This document shows positions 1-7,255 of a stretch of DNA of 8,924 nt, piece by piece; position 1 is the first letter of the stretch, and every line of letters starts with the position of its first letter. Made by a program: the position numbers and the translations under genes. The notes beneath the pieces are model-generated. The model searched no databases, had not been told where the DNA came from, and was given only the letters and a program-made list of their open reading frames with translations. This stretch comes from Acidimicrobiaceae bacterium (GTDB lineage: Bacteria; Actinomycetota; Acidimicrobiia; Acidimicrobiales; UBA8592), in the NCBI GenBank assembly GCA_002715405.1, contig PAZD01000039.1:1-8924 (forward strand). Direction: 5' to 3'.

Positions 1-1629
1 TTCTATGACACTGTCAAAGGCGGTGATTACCGAAGTAGAGAAGCCAATGTTCACCGTTTGGCTGAAGTTTCTCTAAATATTATCGATCAATGTGTGGGGC
101 AAGGTGTCCCGTTCGCTAGAGAATACGGAGGACTTCTCGATAATCGGTCTTTTGGTGGAGCTCAAGTTAGTCGAACCTTCTATGCGCGCGGGCAAACGGG
201 CCAGCAGCTCCTGTTAGGCGCATATTCCGCTCTTATGAGACAAGTGAATGCGGGGTCTGTTGAGTTGCATACCAGAACAGAGATGCTTGACCTCATTGTT
301 CATGATGGCGCTGCGCGCGGCATAGTTACCAGAGATTTAATCACAGGTGATGTGCGTAGTCACACTGCTCACGCAGTCGTTCTGGCGACAGGAGGGTATG
401 GAAATGTCTATTACCTCTCTACTAACGCAATGATGTGTAACGTAACAGCTGGTTGGCGAGCGCATAGAAAAGGTGCGCTATTCGCTAATCCTTGCTACAC
501 GCAGATTCATCCAACCTGCATTCCAGCTAGTGATGAATTTCAATCAAAACTCACTTTGATGTCAGAGTCACTTCGAAACGATGGAAGAATTTGGGTTCCT
601 AGAAATTATGATGAAGAACGGGATGTACCTGAAATACCTGATGGAGATCGGTATTACTATCTAGAAGAGAAATATCCGTCTTTCGGTAATTTAGTACCCA
701 GAGATGTAGCTTCAAGAAACGCTAAGACAGTAGTTGACAAAGGACTAGGAGTCGGACCATTAAAAAATGGCGTGTATCTAGATTTTGCAGATGCCATTCA
801 TCGTGATGGTGAAGATGCAATTCGAGCAAGATACGGGAATCTCTTCCAAATGTACGAACGAATTACTGGGGAAGATCCATATAAAACACCTATGAGAATC
901 TATCCAGCAACCCATTATACGATGGGCGGACTATGGGTAAACTATGAGTTAATGAGTAATCTCCCTGGTTTGTTCATCTTAGGGGAAGCAAACTTCTCCG
1001 ATCATGGAGCAAACAGATTAGGAGCTTCAGCACTTATGCAAGGACTTGCTGATGGATATTTTGTAATTCCCTACACCATAGGAAACTACTTAGCTCCCCT
1101 TCTTGGAGAAACCCCTCTACCTGATAATGATCCAGCATGTTCTTCGGCAGTTCATCAGGTAGCAGAGCGAACACAAAAATGGTTATCAACAAATGGGACA
1201 AGATCAGTTGACTGGTTCCACAGAGAATTAGGGAAATTGGTTTGGGAATTCATAGGAATGGAACGATCCAAATATGGCCTTGAGAAGGCTTTGTCAGAGA
1301 TCCCCGCCTTGCGTGAAGAGTTTGAAAAAGATGTTCGAGTTCTTGGTACCGGAAGCAGCCTTAACTCTTCTTTGGAAAAAGTGGGTCGGGTTGCTGACTT
1401 CTTTGAACTCGCCGAACTCAAGGCAAGAGATGCACTTGAACGTGAAGAGTCATGTGGAGGGCATTTTAGAAGTGAAAGTCAAACTTCTGAAGGAGAAGCT
1501 TTACGTGACGATAAGAATTTTGCTCATGTAGCAGCTTGGGAATGGGGAGGATCGCCAGATGCTGCTATTTGCCATAAAGAACAGCTTGAATTTGAGTACG
1601 TCGCACTTACTCAAAGGTCGTATAAGTAG
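1..1629 (+). CDS. sdhA: Succinate dehydrogenase / fumarate reductase flavoprotein subunit (5' end outside window)
   Basis: Catalytic FAD subunit of complex II, oxidising succinate to fumarate at the cytoplasmic face of the membrane and passing electrons to SdhB. The frame is open from base 1, so the TTG at 58 is internal, not the start. 542 codons are visible; the family is usually around 640 residues, so roughly the first 90, including the FAD dinucleotide fold and the His that carries covalent FAD, lie upstream. Visible family landmarks are the HPT of the substrate site (508-516), the HYTMGG segment (913-930), and the NRLGASAL segment near the FAD (1012-1035). The protein matches the type shared by Actinobacteria and Bacteroidetes, which normally lies in an sdhC-sdhA-sdhB operon; sdhC would be upstream. 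The C-terminus looks intact. Unusually, the next gene is an ATPase and not sdhB. Fumarate reductase activity cannot be excluded from sequence. Confidence 0.95.
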   Translation, partial: FYDTVKGGDYRSREANVHRLAEVSLNIIDQCVGQGVPFAREYGGLLDNRSFGGAQVSRTFYARGQTGQQLLLGAYSALMRQVNAGSVELHTRTEMLDLIVHDGAARGIVTRDLITGDVRSHTAHAVVLATGGYGNVYYLSTNAMMCNVTAGWRAHRKGALFANPCYTQIHPTCIPASDEFQSKLTLMSESLRNDGRIWVPRNYDEERDVPEIPDGDRYYYLEEKYPSFGNLVPRDVASRNAKTVVDKGLGVGPLKNGVYLDFADAIHRDGEDAIRARYGNLFQMYERITGEDPYKTPMRIYPATHYTMGGLWVNYELMSNLPGLFILGEANFSDHGANRLGASALMQGLADGYFVIPYTIGNYLAPLLGETPLPDNDPACSSAVHQVAERTQKWLSTNGTRSVDWFHRELGKLVWEFIGMERSKYGLEKALSEIPALREEFEKDVRVLGTGSSLNSSLEKVGRVADFFELAELKARDALEREESCGGHFRSESQTSEGEALRDDKNFAHVAAWEWGGSPDAAICHKEQLEFEYVALTQRSYK

Positions 1630-1644
1630 GGGTTAGGTCTAATA

Positions 1645-2484
1645 GTGGTAACAAGAAACTCTGTAGCAATAGTCAATGCAAAAGGGGGAACTTTCAAAAC
1701 TTCAATAGTTGGAAATCTAGCTGTCCTAGCCCAACAGGAAGGAAAGAAGGTCCTTGTAATAGACCTTGATGTCCAAGCTCAGCAGAGTATGCAACTGGGG
1801 TATATGGAAAATGAAGTTGAGCCCGACAATGGAGCTGATCTAGCAAATTGGATAATTAATGGAGGACCTGTACCTATTCGTCAAGATATCGGTGGTCGTG
1901 TTGGCCTAGATTTACTTGAAGGTGGCCCATTATTAGCCACCGAAAAACTACTCCCCCACCGGAATGATTGGTCGACGCTACTCTTAGATGATCGGTTACA
2001 AACAATCAAGAAAAAATATGATGTCATTCTTATCGATTTCTCGCCATCTATTACTTCTCTTCTTACACACATGGGGCTTGAGACCGCCAACATAATTTTG
2101 GTTCCCATAGATGGATCTGAAATGTCGATTGATGGAATAGACCTATTAGAACTTATGCTCGAGGAAGAAACAAAGAAGGGCGAAATAAAGCTTGATGGTT
2201 ATATTCTGACCAATGTCCCGATTTCAGTATTTGATAGGGAAAGAAAACTAATGTCACAACGAGTGGAGAGTCTCGGAATTGATTATGTTGGCTCTGTCTA
2301 TCGCGTTAGAGAGTCAGCATTTTCATCCGCCAAAATGGGTAAATCCATTGGAGAATGCCTACCCATACCAAAAAAATCAAAGCTTGATTTTAACGATGAA
2401 TGGCGCACACGCAAATGCGCTATTGGTTATGAACGAATGTGGGAAAATATTAAGACGATTCTAGCGAATAAGAGAAAGGGGTAA
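1645..2484 (+). CDS. ParA/MinD-type P-loop ATPase inside the sdh operon
   Basis: 279 residues, GTG start 15 nt after the sdhA stop, with an AGG at 1635-1637 as a modest ribosome binding site. The deviant Walker A motif is at residues 12-20 (AKGGTFKTS), with the signature Lys13 and P-loop Lys18. Walker A' is DLDVQ (40-44), Walker B ends at Asp131 in LIDFSPS, and a ParA-like VRESAFSSAKMGKSI segment lies at 221-235. Length and order fit small ParA proteins, which dimerise on ATP, bind DNA non-specifically and position cargo such as plasmids, chemoreceptor clusters or carboxysomes. Two usually conserved spots differ: Phe17 where the family normally has Gly, and Val43 where Pro is usual. There is no CxxC as in Mrp/ApbC iron-sulfur carriers (Cys238 and Cys258 are far apart), so that alternative is less likely. 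No parB or parS is nearby. Its partner is unknown; the basic tail of the adjacent SdhB is an attractive candidate, by inference. Confidence 0.88.
   Translation: MVTRNSVAIVNAKGGTFKTSIVGNLAVLAQQEGKKVLVIDLDVQAQQSMQLGYMENEVEPDNGADLANWIINGGPVPIRQDIGGRVGLDLLEGGPLLATEKLLPHRNDWSTLLLDDRLQTIKKKYDVILIDFSPSITSLLTHMGLETANIILVPIDGSEMSIDGIDLLELMLEEETKKGEIKLDGYILTNVPISVFDRERKLMSQRVESLGIDYVGSVYRVRESAFSSAKMGKSIGECLPIPKKSKLDFNDEWRTRKCAIGYERMWENIKTILANKRKG
2474..2481 (+). promoter_or_regulatory. Ribosome binding site of sdhB (long form)
   Basis: AAAGGGG-like purine run inside the last codons of the ATPase gene, 7 nt before the ATG at 2489. It supports the upstream ATG, and so the long N-terminal extension of SdhB, as the true start. 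It also suggests translational coupling to the ATPase gene. Confidence 0.6.
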
Positions 2485-2488
2485 GCCA

Positions 2489-2815
2489 ATGGGGAATGGA
2501 AATCCTAGACGAAGACCTCGGAAAAAGAAGCTCGCCAATAGAGTTGATGATGTTCTGGACGCAACACATGAACAGAGTGCCCCTACCCCCGATTTAGAGC
2601 TGCCACAAGAAAACGATGGGGTTAAGTCAGAGTTTGAAAGCACTAAAAACCCCCAAGATACCGAAACGCATACCCCTGAAAAAGTTAGAGAATTAGGGAA
2701 AGATAAAAAAGAAATCTCTGAAGATCCTTCCTACCCATCTACAGATCTTACAGATGATGATTTAGGAGACTTTTTAAACAATAAGCAGGGAAAAGGAACA
2801 TATTCTGAAGATAGT
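2489..2815 (+). other. Basic, low-complexity N-terminal tail of SdhB (residues 1-109)
   Basis: The tail begins with a cluster of Arg and Lys (residues 7-14, RRRPRKKK), followed by a possible short helix (15-29). A long stretch rich in Glu, Asp, Lys, Pro, Ser and Thr follows, then an acidic patch (85-94) and a Gly/Lys linker just before the enzyme domain. It has no transmembrane segment, no signal peptide and no cysteine, so it is unlikely to bind a cofactor and probably is disordered. ParA partners commonly stimulate the ATPase through a flexible N-terminus bearing Lys/Arg; the resemblance is in composition only. It could instead bind DNA, RNA or acidic lipid. Confidence 0.75.
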
Positions 2816-3577
2816 CTCTCCTTAACTCTTAAAGTCTGGCGACAATCTGGCCCCAATGCAAGAGGACGTTTCGAAACATATTTGGTTGAAAACATAAGTG
2901 AAGACATGTCTTTTCTGGAAATGTTTGATGTCCTTAACGAGAATCTAATCAATGAAGGAATAGAGCCAGTAGAGATCGCAAGTGATTGCCGGGAAGGAAT
3001 TTGTGGCACCTGCGGTTGCATGATTAATGGCAAAGCTCATGGACCAGAGAAAGCTACTGCTACATGTCAACTTCACATGCGAAAGTTTAAAGATGGCGAC
3101 ACCATCGTTGTTGAGCCATGGCAAGCTGCCTCTTTCCCCATCATTAAGGATCTGGTTGTAGACCGTTCTCCGATGGATCGAATAATCGAGTCAGGCGGTT
3201 TCATCACGGTTCCGACTGGATCTGCACCAGATGCAAACCTAATCCCAGTTCCTAAAGATGCTGCCGATACAGCTTTTGATGCAGCTGCATGTATCGGTTG
3301 CGGTGCTTGTATTGCTGCATGTCCAAACTCAGCTGCACAATTGTTTACATCTGCAAAAGTGCAACATCTTAATTTGTTGCCTCAAGGGCAGGCTGAACGC
3401 TGGTCACGGACTGAAGATATGGTCGAAAAGATGGAAGAATACTTTGGATCGTGTACCAACCATGGTGAATGCCATGAAGCCTGTCCGAAAGAGATTCCTT
3501 TGGACTTTATCGCTTATACGAATCGTGACTATGTAAAGTCGAAGCGCAAAAATAGAAAACTACTAGGTCAAGGTTAA
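2489..3577 (+). CDS. sdhB: Succinate dehydrogenase iron-sulfur subunit with ~110-residue N-terminal extension
   Basis: 362 residues; ordinary SdhB of this type is about 250. The enzyme domain starts near residue 111 (LTLKVWRQ). The 2Fe-2S ligands are Cys167, Cys172, Cys175 and Cys193. Cys268, Cys271 and Cys274 plus Cys332 fit the 4Fe-4S cluster, and Cys278, Cys322 and Cys328 fit the 3Fe-4S cluster, by analogy with E. coli SdhB. All ligands for the electron relay from SdhA to quinone are present, so the enzyme looks functional. The stop is 3 nt from the convergent hydrolase gene. The start ATG is 4 nt after the ATPase stop, with a good ribosome binding site. No ATG, GTG or TTG occurs in frame between codon 1 and the TTG at codon 132, which is already inside the domain, so the extension is very probably translated. 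An extra Cys177 lies beside the 2Fe-2S loop; its role is unknown. Confidence 0.95.
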   Translation: MGNGNPRRRPRKKKLANRVDDVLDATHEQSAPTPDLELPQENDGVKSEFESTKNPQDTETHTPEKVRELGKDKKEISEDPSYPSTDLTDDDLGDFLNNKQGKGTYSEDSLSLTLKVWRQSGPNARGRFETYLVENISEDMSFLEMFDVLNENLINEGIEPVEIASDCREGICGTCGCMINGKAHGPEKATATCQLHMRKFKDGDTIVVEPWQAASFPIIKDLVVDRSPMDRIIESGGFITVPTGSAPDANLIPVPKDAADTAFDAAACIGCGACIAACPNSAAQLFTSAKVQHLNLLPQGQAERWSRTEDMVEKMEEYFGSCTNHGECHEACPKEIPLDFIAYTNRDYVKSKRKNRKLLGQG

Positions 3578-3580
3578 TAA

Positions 3581-4270
3581 TTAGATCTCGCTCAACAGAG
3601 AGATTGTTCTCTCCCATGCAATCTCGCTAGCTTCCTGATTATACGTTCCTAATACATCTTCTTCGTTCGCAAAAGCATGGCCTGTGTCATCATAAATATG
3701 GAAAGTTACATCTTTGCCAAGGTCTCGTAGCTGACTTTCGAGATCTTTGATGGCATCGGAAGGAAAGAAATCATCGTGAGCCGCAAAGTGTCCTTCAACT
3801 TTTGCCGTCAGCCCTTTCCAATCAGGGGCGCCATCGCCCAGAGGGGCTCCATAATACGGAGCAGCCACAGAAACTCGATCTGATTCGATAGCAGACACCA
3901 TAAGTGTGAGCATTCCTCCCATGCAGAAGCCAACGACACCAACTTGGGATGAAGTGCAGGCGTCAAGACCAAGAAGGTGGTCTATTGCACCTCCCATGTC
4001 CCTTGCAGCGCGATCAGGCGGGAGTGAACTCATTAACTCACCTGCTTTATCCATTTCGGTATGTTGCGCAAACTCTCCATGGTAAAGATCCGGAGCGAGA
4101 GCTGTGAATCCTTGCTCAGCTAATCTGTCACAGACACCTTTGATTTGTGGGACCAGCCCCCACCATTCCTGCAAGACGAGAACTCCTGATCCTGATCCTG
4201 ATTTTGCAGTAGCTAAATATCCTCCTGCTATTGTTCCATTGACTGGAAATTCGATCATCTGCGGTTCCAT
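3581..4270 (-). CDS. Dienelactone hydrolase family alpha/beta hydrolase
   Basis: 229 residues, the usual size for the family. The nucleophile Cys116 sits in VVGFCMGG; Asp166 (in AHDDFFP) and His198 (in DDTGHAF) complete a Cys-Asp-His triad. Glu35 in LQEWWG matches the Glu that activates the Cys in true dienelactone hydrolase. No signal peptide is visible, so it is probably cytoplasmic. The classic reaction opens a dienelactone to maleylacetate during chloroaromatic breakdown, but most homologues act on unknown esters or lactones, and no other aromatic-degradation gene is here. It lies 95 nt downstream of the methyltransferase gene on the same strand, so it may be read from its own promoter or through from the P450 operon. 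Near residue 25 a GATCCT-type microrepeat encodes Ser-Gly repeats. Confidence 0.9.
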   Translation of the reverse strand: MEPQMIEFPVNGTIAGGYLATAKSGSGSGVLVLQEWWGLVPQIKGVCDRLAEQGFTALAPDLYHGEFAQHTEMDKAGELMSSLPPDRAARDMGGAIDHLLGLDACTSSQVGVVGFCMGGMLTLMVSAIESDRVSVAAPYYGAPLGDGAPDWKGLTAKVEGHFAAHDDFFPSDAIKDLESQLRDLGKDVTFHIYDDTGHAFANEEDVLGTYNQEASEIAWERTISLLSEI

Positions 4271-4277
4271 ACTTTTT

Positions 4278-4283
4278 CTCCTT
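4278..4283 (-). promoter_or_regulatory. Strong ribosome binding site of the dienelactone hydrolase gene
   Basis: AAGGAG on the minus strand, 7 nt upstream of the ATG at 4270. It fixes the start codon and is the best Shine-Dalgarno match in the window. The rest of the 95-nt gap (4271-4365) shows no convincing -35/-10 pair or terminator. Confidence 0.75.
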
Positions 4284-4365
4284 CGGGTTCCTGAAGAAAT
4301 TATTGCTCAGTATCTCTGAAAGAGGAAAATCTTTGGAATAAATGTTTGTGGTCAGTAACTACGGG

Positions 4366-4950
4366 TCATGTTTCTATTTTTTGTGCAATTAGCCATGCTT
4401 CATACCGGCCAGAATTTCTCCACGATTCATCAATTTCAAGAATCCGCATTTTCTGAAGTTCTTCAGCGAGTGTGAATATTTCTCCATCGGCAAGGAGGAA
4501 CCTGTCGCTGGGGTGTTTATTCTTCTCGAGGTTTGTTCGTGTGGGGTGCGCAAATAAGAACACTCCGCCGATATTCAATGATTCAGAGATTGATCGGATT
4601 AATTCTCGATCGAGAAAGAGTTGTACAAATATTCCATCCCATTTTCTCCCCTTTGGCATGGACTCTTTTTCTAGGTCATGTTGCAGGCATTCTATGGCTA
4701 CCTTTTTCTTTTTCGCGAATTCTTGTGCTTGGTTTATAGCGACGGAGCTAACGTCTAGGAGGGTCGTTGAGAAACCTTGATTCGCAAGCCATATCGCATT
4801 CTGGCCGTTACCTCCGGCTACATCTACAACAGTTCCAGCAGGAGGGAAATGTTTATAATGTTCACAAAGAAAAAATGAAGGGTCCTTAAGTATAGGATTT
4901 TCTCTGTATCGACTATCCCACCTGGATTCAGAGGTTTCGTCGTTTGTCAT
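4366..4950 (-). CDS. Class I SAM-dependent methyltransferase (TehB-like)
   Basis: 194 residues, a single Rossmann-type methyltransferase domain. SAM-binding motif I is VVDVAGGNGQ (41-50), with the usual acidic residue after strand 2 at Asp66 (LLDVSS). The N-terminal RWDSRY (10-15) and the C-terminal RYEAWLIAQK (182-191) are typical of small TehB/thiopurine-methyltransferase-like proteins. These families transfer methyl groups to small molecules or metalloids, and the substrate cannot be predicted from the fold. The start ATG is 11 nt beyond the P450 stop, with CAGG a few bases upstream, so the gene is almost certainly co-transcribed with the P450. That pairing suggests oxidation followed by methylation of one small molecule, by inference only. 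Calling it a tellurite-resistance gene would be over-reading. Confidence 0.85.
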   Translation of the reverse strand: MTNDETSESRWDSRYRENPILKDPSFFLCEHYKHFPPAGTVVDVAGGNGQNAIWLANQGFSTTLLDVSSVAINQAQEFAKKKKVAIECLQHDLEKESMPKGRKWDGIFVQLFLDRELIRSISESLNIGGVFLFAHPTRTNLEKNKHPSDRFLLADGEIFTLAEELQKMRILEIDESWRNSGRYEAWLIAQKIET

Positions 4951-4961
4951 CTGCCTGAGTA

Positions 4962-6224
4962 TTAGCGCTCAGTTACGGAGACAGGAACGGTTTTAAATCC
5001 CCGTAAAGTCATCCGTCCTCGTTGCTCTAATTCTCCTGCTTGTTGAACCGAGGAAAATCTTCGAATGAGGCCCGCAAACATTTCCTGTCCTTCTGCTCTT
5101 GCTAGATTCGCTCCGAGACAGTAGTGGATTCCAGAGGCAAAGCTTAGTGGCGGCCCTTCATCACGACGAACGAGAAAATCATCAGGGTTAACGAATTTTC
5201 TCGGATCCCGATTTGCAGCTCCAATTAACGTAACAACGGATCTTCCTTCTTCGATTTTTATTCCATCAATTTCTGTTGCTTCTAGGGCTGTTCTTCCATC
5301 GAGCTGCACAGGACTATCCCAGCGCAGCATTTCTTCAACAGCACTAGGAACTAGATCAGGGTTCTCCCAAAGGAGGGAGTACTCATCGGGGAATTCAAAG
5401 AGAGCAGCGAGCCCGTTACCGATGAGATTTTGAGTAGTTTCCATCCCAGCTGCGAACAAAAGAATTACCGTGCTGACGACTTCATCTTCGGATACACGAT
5501 CGCCACTTTCTTCTACTTCAATAAGCGCGGAAATTAGATCATTTTGTGGATTCTTTTTTCTTTCATGTACAAGTTTTCGAAAGTATTCACCCATTTCAGT
5601 AAATGCGGCATGGGATGCTTGTAGTTCTTCAAGCGTCGGTCCGGCCTCAAGGTTTGCTACCCCATCGTTGACGAGAGGCCGGAAATAGTTCCAGTCTGAA
5701 CGTGGGACCCCGACGAGTTCACCAATAACGTTCACTGGAAGAAATCCTAAGATTTCCATTGCGTCGCCGCCGCCTTCTCGTGCAAGTTCGTTAAGGCACT
5801 CTTCGGTTAATTCACGAATACTCATCCGCATACTGTCTATCCGTCGAGGAGTAAAAGCACGATTGACTAAACCGCGCAAACGCGTATGGTCGGGCGGGTC
5901 GAGAAAGAGAAGTGACGGTGCGGTGTTTGATCGAGCCTCATTTACTTCTTCTCTAAATGCAACAATCTCGGGAGATTCTTCTCGAGGGAGCATTGAGCCT
6001 CCAGGCCCTGATTGGTCCCCTTTCCCAAATCGATTATCCCGAAACACACTGTGGCAATCATCGAAACGGGAAAGGAAGATCGCTCCATTAGAACTCTCAA
6101 AGATAGGCATACTTTCTCGCAGTTTTTTATACCACGGTGCGGGGTTAGCTATTCCTTCAGGTGTCAGGAAAAGATTGAGTAGATACTCGTCTCCGATTTG
6201 TTGTTCTTCGGGGGTCGAAATCAT
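4962..6224 (-). CDS. Cytochrome P450
   Basis: 420 residues, the size of a soluble class I bacterial P450 with no membrane anchor. The haem-binding segment is FASGIHYCLG (362-371), with the thiolate ligand Cys369. The I-helix oxygen-activation motif is AAGMETT (258-264), the K-helix ExxR is Glu298 to Arg301, and a C-helix DPPDHTRLR segment lies at 109-117. All key residues are present, so an active monooxygenase is expected. It would need a ferredoxin and reductase, and neither is encoded in the window. It resembles the broad CYP107-like group of Actinobacteria, but I cannot assign a family or substrate. A possible ribosome binding site (AAAGGA, 6237-6242) lies 12 nt before the ATG, a long spacing. 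It is the first gene of the minus-strand group and diverges from the DUF368 gene. Confidence 0.95.
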   Translation of the reverse strand: MISTPEEQQIGDEYLLNLFLTPEGIANPAPWYKKLRESMPIFESSNGAIFLSRFDDCHSVFRDNRFGKGDQSGPGGSMLPREESPEIVAFREEVNEARSNTAPSLLFLDPPDHTRLRGLVNRAFTPRRIDSMRMSIRELTEECLNELAREGGGDAMEILGFLPVNVIGELVGVPRSDWNYFRPLVNDGVANLEAGPTLEELQASHAAFTEMGEYFRKLVHERKKNPQNDLISALIEVEESGDRVSEDEVVSTVILLFAAGMETTQNLIGNGLAALFEFPDEYSLLWENPDLVPSAVEEMLRWDSPVQLDGRTALEATEIDGIKIEEGRSVVTLIGAANRDPRKFVNPDDFLVRRDEGPPLSFASGIHYCLGANLARAEGQEMFAGLIRRFSSVQQAGELEQRGRMTLRGFKTVPVSVTER

Positions 6225-6271
6225 CTGGCTCTAATTTCCTTTAGGTCATAAGTGGTGGTTGGAATTAAGAT

Positions 6272-6280
6272 CTATCATAC
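6272..6280. promoter_or_regulatory. Candidate bidirectional -10 region between P450 and DUF368 operons
   Basis: CTATCATAC holds TATCAT on the plus strand (6273-6278) and TATGAT on the minus strand (6274-6279), both close to the TATAAT consensus and overlapping. On the plus strand this would start RNA at about the ATG at 6287, giving a leaderless message; no Shine-Dalgarno precedes that ATG. On the minus strand the leader would be about 40 nt and include AAAGGA. No good -35 is visible on the plus side, so this is a weak prediction. Confidence 0.35.
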
Positions 6281-6286
6281 AGTGGC

Positions 6287-7255
6287 ATGACAAAACCGAA
6301 AGAACCTCATTTCGCTGACACCAAGGTAGCTCATTTCCTTCGGGGTACTTTTATGGGTTTAGCAGATGCCGTTCCAGGTGTGTCTGGAGGAACTATCGCT
6401 CTATTGTTGGGGGTCTACGACCGTCTGATTGAAAATATAGCGACGCTAGCAACCTGTCTCACTGATGTAGTGAAGGGAGAATTCCGACAGTTATGGGCAA
6501 AACTTCGAAGTATTGAATGGAGATTTCTCATTCCTCTTCTTCTCGGGGTCTTTCTTGCCTTTGGGATTCTGGCCCATTTCATAGAGAAGCTCTTAGATAA
6601 TTACCCCAGGCCTATGGCAGGACTTTTTTTTGGACTGGTGGCAGTTTCAATACTGACCGGAGTAAGAATGGTTTCTACGTGGAGTTACCGTCGATTCGGC
6701 TACATGGTTGCAGTCACTGCTATAACGTTTTTTATTTTGGCATTTAGTTCTGGCCAGATACAGGACCCATCTCTACTTAACTTCTTTATAGGTGGCTTGA
6801 TCGCTATTTGCGCGATGGTACTTCCAGGAATTTCAGGATCGTTTCTGTTATTGACAATAGGCATGTACGCCCCAGTAATTGAAGCAATCAATGATAGAAG
6901 CCCAAGCGAATTATTTGTCTTTGGGTTAGGTGCCATGATTTCTTTAGGGGTTTCAGTGAGGACGCTTAGATGGGTTCTTAGCCGCTATAGAGATTCTCTT
7001 CTGGTGTGCCTTATCGGACTGATGGTCGGTAGTCTCAGAGTTTTATGGCCATGGCCAAATGGTGTTGGGGTAGTTAGTGAAAGAGAAGACGAGATCATTA
7101 AGGGAACTACACTTGGATGGCCAGAAGACTTTAGCGACCTATTCTGGCCAACATTTCTCGCCATTATTGGATTTACTTTGGTCTTTTACATTTTACGCTA
7201 TGAAAAAAAGAGCCAGAATGATCTAGCGGGTGAACCTACGGAGAGTTCCATTTAA
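6287..7255 (+). CDS. popT: DUF368 polyprenyl-phosphate transporter (PopT family)
   Basis: 322-residue polytopic inner-membrane protein. It has the family's two related half-repeats: AVPGVSGGT (28-36), followed by an LLLGVYDRLI segment, and VLPGISGSF (178-186), followed by LLLTIGMY. These reflect the internal duplication with two re-entrant loops. Further hydrophobic segments lie near 80-98, 110-125, 139-153, 208-224, 238-250 and 287-303. DUF368 proteins were shown in other bacteria to carry undecaprenyl phosphate across the membrane, recycling the lipid carrier used for cell-wall and surface-polymer synthesis; the same role is inferred here. The stop codon overlaps the start of the lipid kinase gene by one base (TAATG), so the two are coupled. 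No ribosome binding site precedes the ATG, consistent with leaderless translation. Confidence 0.92.
   Translation: MTKPKEPHFADTKVAHFLRGTFMGLADAVPGVSGGTIALLLGVYDRLIENIATLATCLTDVVKGEFRQLWAKLRSIEWRFLIPLLLGVFLAFGILAHFIEKLLDNYPRPMAGLFFGLVAVSILTGVRMVSTWSYRRFGYMVAVTAITFFILAFSSGQIQDPSLLNFFIGGLIAICAMVLPGISGSFLLLTIGMYAPVIEAINDRSPSELFVFGLGAMISLGVSVRTLRWVLSRYRDSLLVCLIGLMVGSLRVLWPWPNGVGVVSEREDEIIKGTTLGWPEDFSDLFWPTFLAIIGFTLVFYILRYEKKSQNDLAGEPTESSI

Noticed and set aside
1645..2484. ParA gene as a sign of a plasmid or integrated element
   Set aside because: It is flanked within a few bases by sdhA and sdhB, with no parB, parS-like repeats, replication gene or integrase, so a plasmid partition role is not supported.
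2731..3033. 100-codon open frame on the minus strand opposite sdhB
   Set aside because: It lies opposite the well-supported SdhB frame, including the 2Fe-2S region, and shows no domain or ribosome binding site.
3598..3613. GAGAGA-TTGT-TCTCTC hairpin as an intrinsic terminator
   Set aside because: Six-base stem inside the hydrolase coding region with no following T-tract on either strand.
4189..4203. GATCCT-type short tandem repeat
   Set aside because: It is only a few units and encodes a Ser-Gly stretch in the hydrolase; no sign of a mobile or regulatory role.
4472..4780. 102-codon open frame on the plus strand inside the methyltransferase gene
   Set aside because: It is a shadow of the methyltransferase gene; the opposite strand has clear SAM-binding motifs.
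4366..4950. Tellurite resistance function for the methyltransferase
   Set aside because: Similarity to TehB is at fold and motif level only; there is no tehA or other metalloid gene nearby.
5863..6234. 123-codon open frame on the plus strand
   Set aside because: It is antisense to the P450 N-terminus, and its composition mirrors the opposite strand, with no recognisable domain.
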